DNA of 14,847 bases, from assembly GCA_001910725.1 (NCBI GenBank), contig MJGA01000137.1, positions 1-14,847 on the forward strand, in the 5' to 3' direction. The position numbers and the translations under genes were made by a program. This document shows positions 7,897 to 14,847 of this stretch, one piece after another. The notes beneath the pieces are model-generated. The model did not search any database. It had not been told where the DNA came from and saw only the letters and a list, made by a program, of their open reading frames with translations. Source of the DNA: Phanerodontia chrysosporium (Eukaryota > Basidiomycota > Agaricomycetes > Polyporales > Phanerochaetaceae). Position 1 is the first letter of the stretch. Each line of letters starts with the position of its first letter.

Positions 7897-8701
7897 TCGG
7901 AGATGCGGCGCGCGCCTTCCTTCGATGATCGTTTTTTTTGTTTTTGTTTTTTTTTTGTTTTTTCAATACATCACCCGTTTCGCATGCTCTCGCAGAGGCT
8001 CAAGTGGACAGAAATAGTGTGCAAGAATCAAATACAGTGCAGGTCTAGTGGTTGAGTCTGGGCCCGCGCAGACTCGACGAGCAGTGTTGCTCGTAGGTAT
8101 ACATGTACAAGAGGTGAACCGACATCGATCTTGAATGTATAAGAGTGTGAGAGGCTATTCCGAGTTCCATTTCATTAATGTTCAGAGATGTATCAGTAAT
8201 GGTAGAACTGGCTTAGTAACTGCTACGTCGTGGAGCTGGACACAGTTCGGTTATCAGGTCTAACTATGGACACTCAGAGCTGGGATACGTGCTTGCAGAC
8301 ATTATTGTATTCTAGTTTTACGACATGCCTTCAAAACGCGAACAAGTAAATATGAAGTCTCAGAGAGGGTTCGATCTTCTGCTTCCACAGCTTTCTGGAA
8401 TAATGGTGCTAAAAGGTCCGACAGTCCGATGCGTCAAGTAAAGTCCGATGCGTCCGAGCAAATATTCAGCCAAGTCCGTCTTCCCCTCCTCCCCGCTGAC
8501 TGCTCGTTGAATGGTTCATCGTCCTTATGCAACTTTGACCAGGGAGCACAGGGAACCGTCACTTGGGAGGGGATGTGGTTGGGCAACGGATGGTTTTAGG
8601 AGTTGAAAAGAATGGGAAGAAGTGACCAAGAAGGGTGCAGCGTTGCAACTTTGAATTTGGGGTAGGAGGTGAACGGGGAACTCAATGACTGTCGGCGAAC
8701 G
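7897..8701. other. gene-free interval downstream of gene D
   Basis: It begins with a long T-rich tract (7931-7963, several runs of T split by single G), then twin hairpins at 8054-8094. A 13-bp direct repeat AGTCCGATGCGTC occurs at 8423 and 8442. No gene is seen, apart from a possible spliced 3' extension of the minus-strand gene that starts at 9277. Confidence 0.45.
8054..8094. repeat. two adjacent perfect hairpins
   Basis: Hairpin 1 has stem GAGTCTG (8054-8060) and CAGACTC (8069-8075) with an 8-nt loop. After one base, hairpin 2 has stem ACGAGCA (8077-8083) and TGCTCGT (8088-8094) with loop GTGT. They lie about 160 nt past the gene D stop and could be part of its 3' end or of a small structured RNA. 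Confidence 0.6.
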
Positions 8702-9277
8702 TTACCGAAGGTTGGACACGGGGAGGTGGTGGTATGAGCGGCAGAGGTCCAAGGCCAGATGGATTTTCGATGTACTCCAGTACATGTGGTGTTCTTCCTG
8801 GTAGCGGGCCGCGAGATCTGGAAGGAGTGTAACGTAGCAGCGCCGAATGGTGAGGTAGAACCCGATGGTCTTCTCGAGCACATTGGCGAAAACGGTGAAG
8901 GTGACATGACGACGCCACAGCGCGTGGACTTGGATGATCTGGCCAACACCCAAGCGGTAGTTCTCGTTGTAGGTATCCCCCGAACCGTGCCAGAGGGAGA
9001 TGAAGTCGCCGACCTTGAGCAATCCGTCATCGGGGTCGCAAAGAGATGCGAAGTGATTCTCTTGCTGCTCTGGGCAGTGAGCGATGCGGAGACGGCGGAA
9101 ACCAGTTCCGCGACGGAACTTGACATCTTCTGACTTTTCGCGCCATTGGACGGGAGTGTGTCGGATGCGTGTAAGGACAGCTGCATGTTCTCTGGCATTG
9201 GCACTGGTGATACCTTCGCTTACAGACGGCCACCAGTCGATGGTCATGTCTGGGAGGCTATCGGCAGGGTGTGTCAT
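8702..9277 (-). CDS. unrecognised single-exon protein, 191 residues
   Basis: The gene reads from ATG at 9277 to TAA at 8702-8704. I chose this ATG because a TATA-like ATATAT lies about 100 nt upstream (9375-9380). An upstream in-frame ATG at 9421 precedes that box. The middle of the protein (about 80-135) reads like a globular domain: LKVGDFISLWHGSGD, then LGVGQIIQV and RHVTFTVFANV. A VGDF entry followed by short strands is reminiscent of BAH or Tudor-like chromatin-reader folds, but I cannot assign it with confidence. Just before the stop, CGGTAACG offers a splice donor (8705). Joining it to an AAAG acceptor (8649) would replace the last residues and extend the protein by about 37 residues to 8525. 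The opposite strand also has a long frame, but with less protein-like content. No signal peptide or membrane segment is seen. Confidence 0.6.
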   Translation of the reverse strand: MTHPADSLPDMTIDWWPSVSEGITSANAREHAAVLTRIRHTPVQWREKSEDVKFRRGTGFRRLRIAHCPEQQENHFASLCDPDDGLLKVGDFISLWHGSGDTYNENYRLGVGQIIQVHALWRRHVTFTVFANVLEKTIGFYLTIRRCYVTLLPDLAARYQEEHHMYWSTSKIHLALDLCRSYHHLPVSNLR

Positions 9278-9374
9278 GATTTGGGTTGTGATTAACAAGG
9301 AGCGACAAGTGGAGCGCAGCTTTCCGATAAAAAAATGGAGGCGATGGGCAGTGTTGACGAAGGGTAGTGGAAAG

Positions 9375-9380
9375 ATATAT
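9375..9380 (-). promoter_or_regulatory. TATA-like box of the 191-residue gene
   Basis: ATATAT in an AT-rich context about 98 nt upstream of the ATG at 9277, leaving room for a leader of roughly 65-70 nt. Confidence 0.4.
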
Positions 9381-9693
9381 GAAAGGCAGATGGAGCCCAT
9401 CAAGGGTCGCATTGATGACATGGCATCGCGACCCTAAGCGACGCGGAGGTGACCTACGCTAAACAAACTACGTACCAGGAAAGGCAAAGCCTAATGGCAC
9501 GATTCCACTAGTGGGCGGAGTCTGAACTTTGCTAGAAATAACACGTGTGCACTGATTTCTATGGGCCTAGCGGTGACATAAACAGCTGTGTTCTAAGCTT
9601 GAGAGCGTTTCAACAGGCGTAAAGCTGGACATGGCAAAATCGGGGAACTTGGCAGCAGAATGGGCAGTATTCCAGTCTACCCTGCCCTTGTGA

Positions 9694-9712
9694 CATTGCC
9701 ATGATGGCAATG
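9694..9712. repeat. perfect hairpin CATTGCCA-TGA-TGGCAATG
   Basis: The arms are 8 bp with a 3-nt spacer. The architecture resembles the 21-bp palindromes but the arm sequence is unrelated. Confidence 0.7.
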
Positions 9713-9810
9713 AAATTAAATTGGAACAGAATCTGCCATAAATATCATTGATTGGCTGGGGATTAACAGTAGAGTGATGAAGGTAGTCGATGAGCGGCCG
9801 CACCGCGAGA

Positions 9811-9831
9811 GTGGTCGCCACTGGCGTCCAC
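9811..9831. repeat. 21-bp palindrome, copy 4 (one mismatch)
   Basis: GTGGTCGCC, spacer ACT, GGCGTCCAC. One base in the right arm breaks the match. Confidence 0.8.
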
Positions 9832-9898
9832 CCGCACGGCAGCCCACTTCAGCGCCTCTGCCCAGCCAGCACCCACAGGACCGTGCACACGCGTCGTG

Positions 9899-9919
9899 GT
9901 GGTCGCCCTTGGCGACCAT
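9899..9919. repeat. 21-bp palindrome, copy 5 (8 of 9 arm pairs)
   Basis: GTGGTCGCC, spacer CTT, GGCGACCAT. It lies 88 bp after copy 4, and the DNA between the two is GC-rich. Confidence 0.8.
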
Positions 9920-9995
9920 TGCCGAGCAGCGATTTATTCATGACAATGCAGCCGATACAAAAGCCATTTGATGTACATGACGATACAAAGGTAGT

Positions 9996-10970
9996 TTACG
10001 CTGCGATATCACAATCGTCGTTAGCAGCGAGAATCTGAAGGGCAGCAACGAAGGTCTCGTTGTCGGCAAAGGCCTGGTATCCCATGGCCTCCATGCAGTC
10101 CGCCAGCTCCGGGAGGTCATGACGTTCCACAAGGTGCAGAAGCCCAACAAAGGTGGCAGGCTCTCCGTGTTTGTGCATACAGTTCGACTGCGGATACATT
10201 GTTGATTAGTGTGGACCTTGCTGAGAAATAAGCAGCATCTGCATACAATGAATCTCCGCGCAGCGATCCAACCGTTGCTCCACGGCCCGTCGGAGATCAA
10301 CTCCGAGATGACCTTGCGGGCGCGATCGGCCAAGTAACGCTCCTCGGAGCGACGGACGGCGACGCTGGGGTCTTCATCGTCACCCAGCAGAGTGAGGTCT
10401 ATGACGAGGCGATCCGTGCGGTCGGAGTGCTGCACTCCACCCTCGTCGACATTGTCGTCGCTAGACAGCGTCAGGTCAACGACTTCGTGTTCTTTGTCCT
10501 CGTCCTCGTCGTCCTCGTCGTCCTCGTCGTCCTCGCTCGTCGTCCTCGTCGTCCTCGTCGTCGTTGGAGGAAGCATGCGTGGAAGGCTCGTGACTGATGA
10601 GCTCCTCTGTGGACATCTGAGTGTCAGAGTCGCTCCCACGTCCGTCATCGGAGTCCTCTTCCCCATGGGAGTTCGAGTTTTCCTGGAACTGCAACTTGTA
10701 CACCCAGTCACAGGCAGCGAGCAACTCGCCAGAAGGAGACCCATTCCTTGTGCTCATCAGCCTAGCGACCTCCTGAGCATCCGGGTCTCCGCTGTGCGCC
10801 GCAATCACATCGCGCTACAAACGCAGATCAGCAATGGTCATAGAAAAGCAGCTGCATCGTACAATTCTCTTCAAGAGCACGTTATAATGAACATATCTGA
10901 TTCTCTCTCGCGTCAGGAGGTTCTTGAGCTGAGATTTGAATGTAGCAGGGGCCGTGGGTTGCGAAGCCAT
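9996..10970 (-). CDS. acidic protein with two SUMO-interacting-motif-like segments
   Basis: The start ATG at 10970 lies 36 nt past a TATA box. The in-frame ATG at 11003 is only 3 nt from that box, too close for transcription to include it. Exon 1 is 10970-10893 and intron 1 is 10892-10815 (GTTCAT to TTGTAG). The last intron is 10246-10188 (GTATGC to CCGCAG, ACTAATC branch), and the stop is at 9996. Between them the frame must change once: either an 85-nt intron (10701-10617, GTACAAGT to ACTCAG) or a frameshift in a GAC/GAG tract. With the intron model the protein is 250 residues. After an Asp/Glu run it has VVDLTLSSDD (about 108) and VIDLTLLGDDED (about 135), both matching the hydrophobic-core-plus-acid pattern of SUMO-interacting motifs. 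A partly hydrophobic C-terminal part follows (FVGLLHLVERHDLPELADCM). A nuclear SUMO-related partner is inferred. I recognise no enzyme domain. Confidence 0.62.
10496..10563 (-). repeat. GAC/GAG microsatellite encoding an acidic run, with a 4-nt duplication
   Basis: A GTC/CTC tract on the plus strand encodes Asp/Glu runs on the minus strand. The regular period is broken near 10532-10539, where CTCG appears twice in a row. One frame through the tract reads DDEDDE and another reads RGRRGRR. Confidence 0.75.
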
Positions 10971-11005
10971 GACGAGCTCACAGAGTCCGGCAGGTATCCC
11001 CAATG

Positions 11006-11013
11006 CTTTATAT
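11006..11013 (-). promoter_or_regulatory. TATA box of the SIM-like gene
   Basis: ATATAAAG on the minus strand, ending 36 nt before the chosen ATG at 10970. Confidence 0.6.
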
Positions 11014-11124
11014 GTTCCTCCAATTTGAATATGGCGCGATCAACGTTCATTCCATTGTCTACTGCGTCAACGTTATCAGATGTCACTGCAAGTTGCCGGA
11101 CTGAGTACCATCAGAGGCACGGAG

Positions 11125-11145
11125 GTGGTCGCCATCGGCAGCCGT
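11125..11145. repeat. 21-bp palindrome, copy 6 (degraded right arm)
   Basis: GTGGTCGCC, spacer ATC, GGCAGCCGT. The left arm is intact and the right arm has two changes. It lies in the divergent intergenic region. Confidence 0.6.
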
Positions 11146-11180
11146 CACGACAGTGACGTACCCATGCAGGCCCAGTCCGC

Positions 11181-11201
11181 GCGGTCGCCTCTGGCGACCA
11201 C
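11181..11201. repeat. 21-bp palindrome, copy 7 (8 of 9 arm pairs)
   Basis: GCGGTCGCC, spacer TCT, GGCGACCAC. It is 56 bp after copy 6. Confidence 0.8.
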
Positions 11202-11328
11202 TGCAGTGCTCGGCGCCCGCGGCTGCTGGCTAAGCGATGTGTCCTATGCCCCGGCTCGGTGCCCAGTGCTCTGGTGAGGCACGCATCACCGCACTAATGA
11301 GATGCTCGCAGCACGTCCCTGCGCCTCA

Positions 11329-11349
11329 GTGGTCACCAATGGCGTGCAA
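11329..11349. repeat. 21-bp palindrome, copy 8 (strongly degraded)
   Basis: GTGGTCACC, spacer AAT, GGCGTGCAA. I count it only because it lies near copies 6 and 7 and keeps the spacing. Confidence 0.4.
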
Positions 11350-11493
11350 GGCCTGGTGATCTTATTTGCACGGATGAACCAGTAGGATATAGGAGTAACC
11401 AAGATGTCTCATCAAAATCAGGGATTTTTTTTTTCGTTTGACTAAATCCCATGAAGCAGATCAACGATGATGGTGGTGCGAGCATCGTACCCT

Positions 11494-11500
11494 TATATAT
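11494..11500 (+). promoter_or_regulatory. TATA box of the SNF2 gene
   Basis: TATATAT ends 66 nt before the first suitable ATG at 11567, and a pyrimidine-rich stretch follows it. Confidence 0.6.
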
Positions 11501-11566
11501 GACCACAGACCTGTCGGTTGTGCTTCCCTTCCACCTTCACGAGAGAGCCCGGCGTACCTCAGCAAA

Positions 11567-14500
11567 ATGGGTGCAAGCTGGCGCAAGGTGCTCACGTACG
11601 CCCCTCTAGTTTGGACCATGGAGCAGTGGCAGGCAGCCACGGGTATCCAGCGTCCCATCTGGGACGACCATCCCCAACCAGACCTAATGCCAGTGGTAAC
11701 TTTGAAGGAACGGAAAAGCATGCAGAACTTCATCGCACGGTTATCCAGCTACAAAGGCAAGGCCCGCGAAAGATTTTGTCAAGGCAGTCATGCAGCGTGC
11801 ACAGCTCAGGACAAGGAGGCTGTACGTCTCATCGAAGTATGGTTCAAACTTGTCCGATGTCGCGTCGAGTGGCAAGTCACGGACAGAGCAAACGCTCTCT
11901 TCGAGGAGCTTGGAATCGACTACCCAAACTTGATGCGCAAACTGAACACCATGGACACGAATACAAGCGTACGTACTTTAATACTTGAGTGTTTACCTTG
12001 TCTGACCAAAGCACCAGAGAATTTCTGCGGACTTTATCGCAAAGACCCACAGTGCCCACATTGTTGCCCACCTTCTTGATCCTGACATCAGCCTCATGTT
12101 CCACGAAGAGGCCGAGCATCTCCGAGTTTGGGTCAGCACACTGTACTCAGTCATAATCAGCAAGGACAAGTCGGCCATGAAGCGGAGTTTGGACAGGATG
12201 CGTAGTCTTGAACAGAAAGTCGAGACCGCGAGGCATAGTGCGGACTTCCATCATGCTATCAGTGCATAAGTTTCTCACTGTATATCACAGAATTGGATAC
12301 TCTCACAAAGGGGATGAGTGCGGGAGCCATTCAGGAGATTCGCACGATCACCAAGCACGCGCCAAAACTCCTACAACTCCGCGGGCTTGTGGCACTTGAA
12401 GAAAACATCCGCAAGAACTCGGAGTTGACAGAGTATCTTCGAAAGATACAGTCAGCACTCCACACAGAAAACGGCACAAGTACGCAACATGAATTCTAGG
12501 GGATTTCCTGACTGAGTTTCTATACAGAGATCAACAAAGACCTTGGTCTTCAGATATTTCAGCTGACGGACCCGGCTTTGAAGTCCGCGATCGATGGCGA
12601 CATTGCTTCAGCGCTTGATGGCATGGATGAGGACTCTCAGCCTACTCGTGTCTTCGATGCTGACCAGAACAACGGCGAATTGGTCTGGGATCTGGCGGCG
12701 GTGTCGGAGTTGAATCAGATGTCGCCAGGTGATATGTTCAAGGACCTCGGAATTCCGAGTGATGGACTTCCGACGCTGGTGAAGCATCTCGATCCGTACG
12801 GGGAGTTCAGCGAGGCGAACAAAGCTGACTGGCCAGAGGACCGAAAAGTCCCTGCGACGCTCAAGTACCACCAAGTCGTTGGCCTCTACCGGCTTTCAGA
12901 ACAAATGTTCAAGAAGGATGCAATGTTGCTTCTCGACGAGGTCGGTGTCGGGAAAACACTGCAGATTATCAGTCTTATTGCATATCGCATTTGGGCGATT
13001 GAACATAAGAAACTGCAGAAGACTTACCGCGGGAATGTTCAGTGAGTTACATCTCCCACTCTAGTCTTTGTTGCCGGCATGTCGTGGTCGCCACCAGCAA
13101 CCACAACTCCGCAGAGCCAACCAGCAATGACAAACGGCTAACGGCCTTACAGAGGAAGCCCACACGGAGTTGGACGAGTCACGGCCCACGATTATCGTGG
13201 TGCCGCCTTCTCTACTCAACCAATGGCGGGAAGAGCTTGTCCGCTGGCTACAACCAGGGAGCGCAGACATTTTCGTCTACAGCGGCAAGTACGGAGACGG
13301 AGAATCGGGGTGCGTTCTGGAACTCGATCTGGCAAGCGAGCAAGATGGAGCGTACAGAAAAGTGATTCTTACTACGCGCACGGTGCGTGCAAACTGCATT
13401 CCGGCCTTTGCCCACAGATGATCATTCTTGCTAGGCGGCTATGGTCCGACGCTGAAGTCGCGATTACCGGGCATCGGCACTATCTCATCAAGTGCCAAAG
13501 TGAAGAACACCTTGTATCAGATCACCCCTGGCGTGTTTGTTATCGACGAGGTGCACGAAGTGCGGAACTTTGGACCGCGCCTCGATGCTCTGGTCCATTT
13601 TGTGGAGAAATCGGAGCTCACCATTATGGCTTCCGCGACGCCCATCGTTACCAACTACCTAGTAAGACGGCTCTGCTATTACAAAAACTTTGCTTACTAC
13701 CAACTGTCTTTCAGAACGCATTGACCCTCGCGAAGCTTACGAAGCAGGGTCACCATGTCACGGACTCGTTGAAGAATTCCTGGGCAGCGCGCCTTCGTAA
13801 GGCGAAGAGGCAAGACAAGGATAGCGGCAGCGCAGATGCGGAATTCGACCGTGCAAAGGCTCAGCGTGGTGAGTTTGCAGAGGATGCATCTCATCTTCGT
13901 GTCGTATCGCAGGAACTATGCGGAACGATGCAGCAATGGTTTGTGGGGAGGGCCCTGCGAAGGACGATCTACAGCAAAGACAATGAAGGTCGCCCTGTTT
14001 GGGGTGCACCGGAGCCAATCTCCGTTGACCTGTACCTCAAGCTCCACGAACACGAGTCGGAGGCCCTGTCCACAATGATGACGGATGAGGACGTCGATGT
14101 TGATAACCCCCGGGACTCTGTCACCAATGTGCGTGCTCTTGTTTCCATGATTTGTGTCTGTGTGCACAGTGGCTGTTTTTGGTGACCGCGGGAGCGGGAG
14201 GGGCGTTACCCGCAAAGCGCCGCAAAGTGGTCGCCAGTGGCGGTCATTCGGGTGCCATCTCACAGACTCTTACTTTTAGCGCTTTTACCTGCTCTGTCGC
14301 AAGGCGCTCGACCATGTAAAGTTCCTAAAGAACCGACATTGGGAGGGCCCAAGAACGCTGCATGAGTGGAATGACATGCCGTCTACCAAGTTGCAAGCAG
14401 TCGTAAAGATTCTCAAGCATCACTTCCGGAAATCCCAACTTCCACCTCTAGTGAACAAGTGCCCTGATGGATACCGTCTGGTGAACTGCGACCCAGAGGA

Positions 14501-14847
14501 CGATGAGTGGAGAGCATGGACTAACGACCTAGTTGCTGGAGGCCATATGAGCAACCTCCACCTTACGATCCACGAGGATCGTTGACGAGTACGACAAGTA
14601 TCTGAAGCATACGTCCTCTGGAGCCTCAAAAGCTGATATTCCGGTCTCCCCGGAATTGCGTTTTTGGCTTGACCAGGCCCGCACGGTCGATAAGGCGGTC
14701 TTGTACGAACCCTTCACCTCGCACCACCCAATTGTGAAGAAGGTAAGCTAGTGACCGCTCATATAAGGTTATCCACCTTGTCTAACCAGCGTTTCTTAGG
14801 TGTTTGACCTAGAGGGCATCAAATACCTCTTTATCTCTGGTAAGGTT
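11567..14847 (+). CDS. SNF2-family DNA-dependent ATPase/helicase-like protein (3' end outside window)
   Basis: I read ten exons: 11567-11968, 12012-12237, 12291-12479, 12528-13036, 13155-13386, 13435-13661, 13715-14128, 14280-14531, 14590-14742 and 14800 onward. This gives about 884 residues in the window. Residues 1-350 are helical with no domain I recognise. Then come motif I (LLLDEVGVGKT, about 406-416), motif Ia (TIIVVPPSLLNQW, about 454-466), a Walker B DEVH box (VFVIDEVHE, about 554-562) and motif III (MASATP, about 584-589). Next are a linker with FVGRALRRT and the start of the C-terminal helicase lobe (KAVLYEPF, GIKYLFISGKV). SNF2 proteins use ATP to move along or remodel DNA-protein complexes. 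No RING or bromodomain is seen in the window. The fourth junction is uncertain: the better-looking donor GTGAGT (13042) gives the wrong frame, so I used GTTCAG (13037) with an acceptor ending at 13154. The ninth exon start (14590) is also inferred from frame. The start follows a TATA box. Confidence 0.85.
13084..13104. repeat. 21-bp palindrome, copy 9, inside an SNF2 intron
   Basis: GTGGTCGCC, spacer ACC, AGCAACCAC. Two bases in the right arm differ. It lies in the fourth intron, which is about 110-118 nt long against 43-58 nt for seven of the others. Confidence 0.65.
14227..14247. repeat. 21-bp palindrome, copy 10, inside an SNF2 intron
   Basis: GTGGTCGCC, spacer AGT, GGCGGTCAT. Three right-arm bases differ. 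It lies in the 151-nt intron 14129-14279, the longest in the gene. GGTGACCGC near 14181 is a rough inverted match to its right arm. Confidence 0.6.

Larger units (their letters stand above)
9278..9995. other. gene-free interval between two minus-strand genes
   Basis: No convincing gene is present. It holds the promoter of the 191-residue gene, an inverted repeat GGGTCGC (9404) with GCGACCC (9428), a hairpin CATTGCCA-TGA-TGGCAATG (9694-9712), and palindrome copies 4 and 5, which lie 77 to 185 nt past the stop of the next gene. Confidence 0.45.

Noticed and set aside
8041..8110. tRNA gene
   Set aside because: The D-arm-like CTAGTGGTTGAG is present but there is no T-arm GTTCRA-type box or matching acceptor stem.
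8423..8454. 13-bp direct repeat AGTCCGATGCGTC as a target-site duplication
   Set aside because: The copies are only 19 nt apart with no element between them, so it is a minor local duplication.
8759..9133. Plus-strand frame of 124 codons opposite the minus-strand gene
   Set aside because: Its composition is less protein-like, and no promoter or splice signals support it. The opposite strand has a TATA-like box and a better product.
13863..13912. Extra intron GTGAGT to CGCAG within SNF2 exon 7
   Set aside because: Removing it shifts the frame and hits a stop soon after. The read-through frame continues into the expected FVGRALRRT linker.

Overview
The window looks like nuclear DNA of a filamentous basidiomycete, most likely an Agaricomycete (mushroom or polypore class). 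The reasons are GC-rich coding DNA, genes cut by many 43-60 nt GT-AG introns with CTRAY-type branch sites, CACCATG-style start contexts, TATA-like boxes and AT-rich intergenic stretches. I see no bacterial-type operon, rRNA or tRNA. The species cannot be named from the sequence alone.

Layout. (1) 1-1157: the 3' part of an unrecognised gene entering from the left. (2) 1158-1650: gene-free, with three copies of a 21-bp GC-rich palindrome. (3) 1652-7896: four same-strand genes (A, B, C, D) that I read as one divergent family. Each has the same composite promoter (GGTGYCAGGGGT, exactly 12 nt, ATATTTA), a tiny first exon of 31-40 nt ending in a phase-1 intron, and one long second exon. That exon encodes a mostly helical or disordered protein with a similar C-terminal helix. 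B, C and D end in a basic cluster, and A and D also carry an internal Zn2Cys6-spaced cysteine cluster. About 1.8 kb of gene-poor AT-rich DNA separates C from D. (4) 8702-9277: a minus-strand gene of unknown function. (5) 9996-10970: a minus-strand gene for an acidic protein with two SUMO-interacting-motif-like segments. (6) 11567 to the right edge: a ten-exon gene for an SNF2/DEAD-like ATPase that runs out of the window.

How they may work together. The SIM-like gene and the SNF2 gene are divergently arranged around a roughly 0.6 kb intergenic region holding three palindromes, so shared regulation is possible. The A-D proteins look nuclear (basic tails, zinc cluster), and their shared promoter suggests one regulator controls all four. 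A direct link between the A-D family and the SNF2 gene is not shown by the sequence.

The two most interesting signals are the rigid shared promoter of the A-D family and the dispersed palindrome GTGGTCGCC-N3-GGCGACCAC. Ten exact or degraded copies of the palindrome occur only outside exons, and two of them sit in the two abnormally long introns of the SNF2 gene, as expected of a small inserting element.
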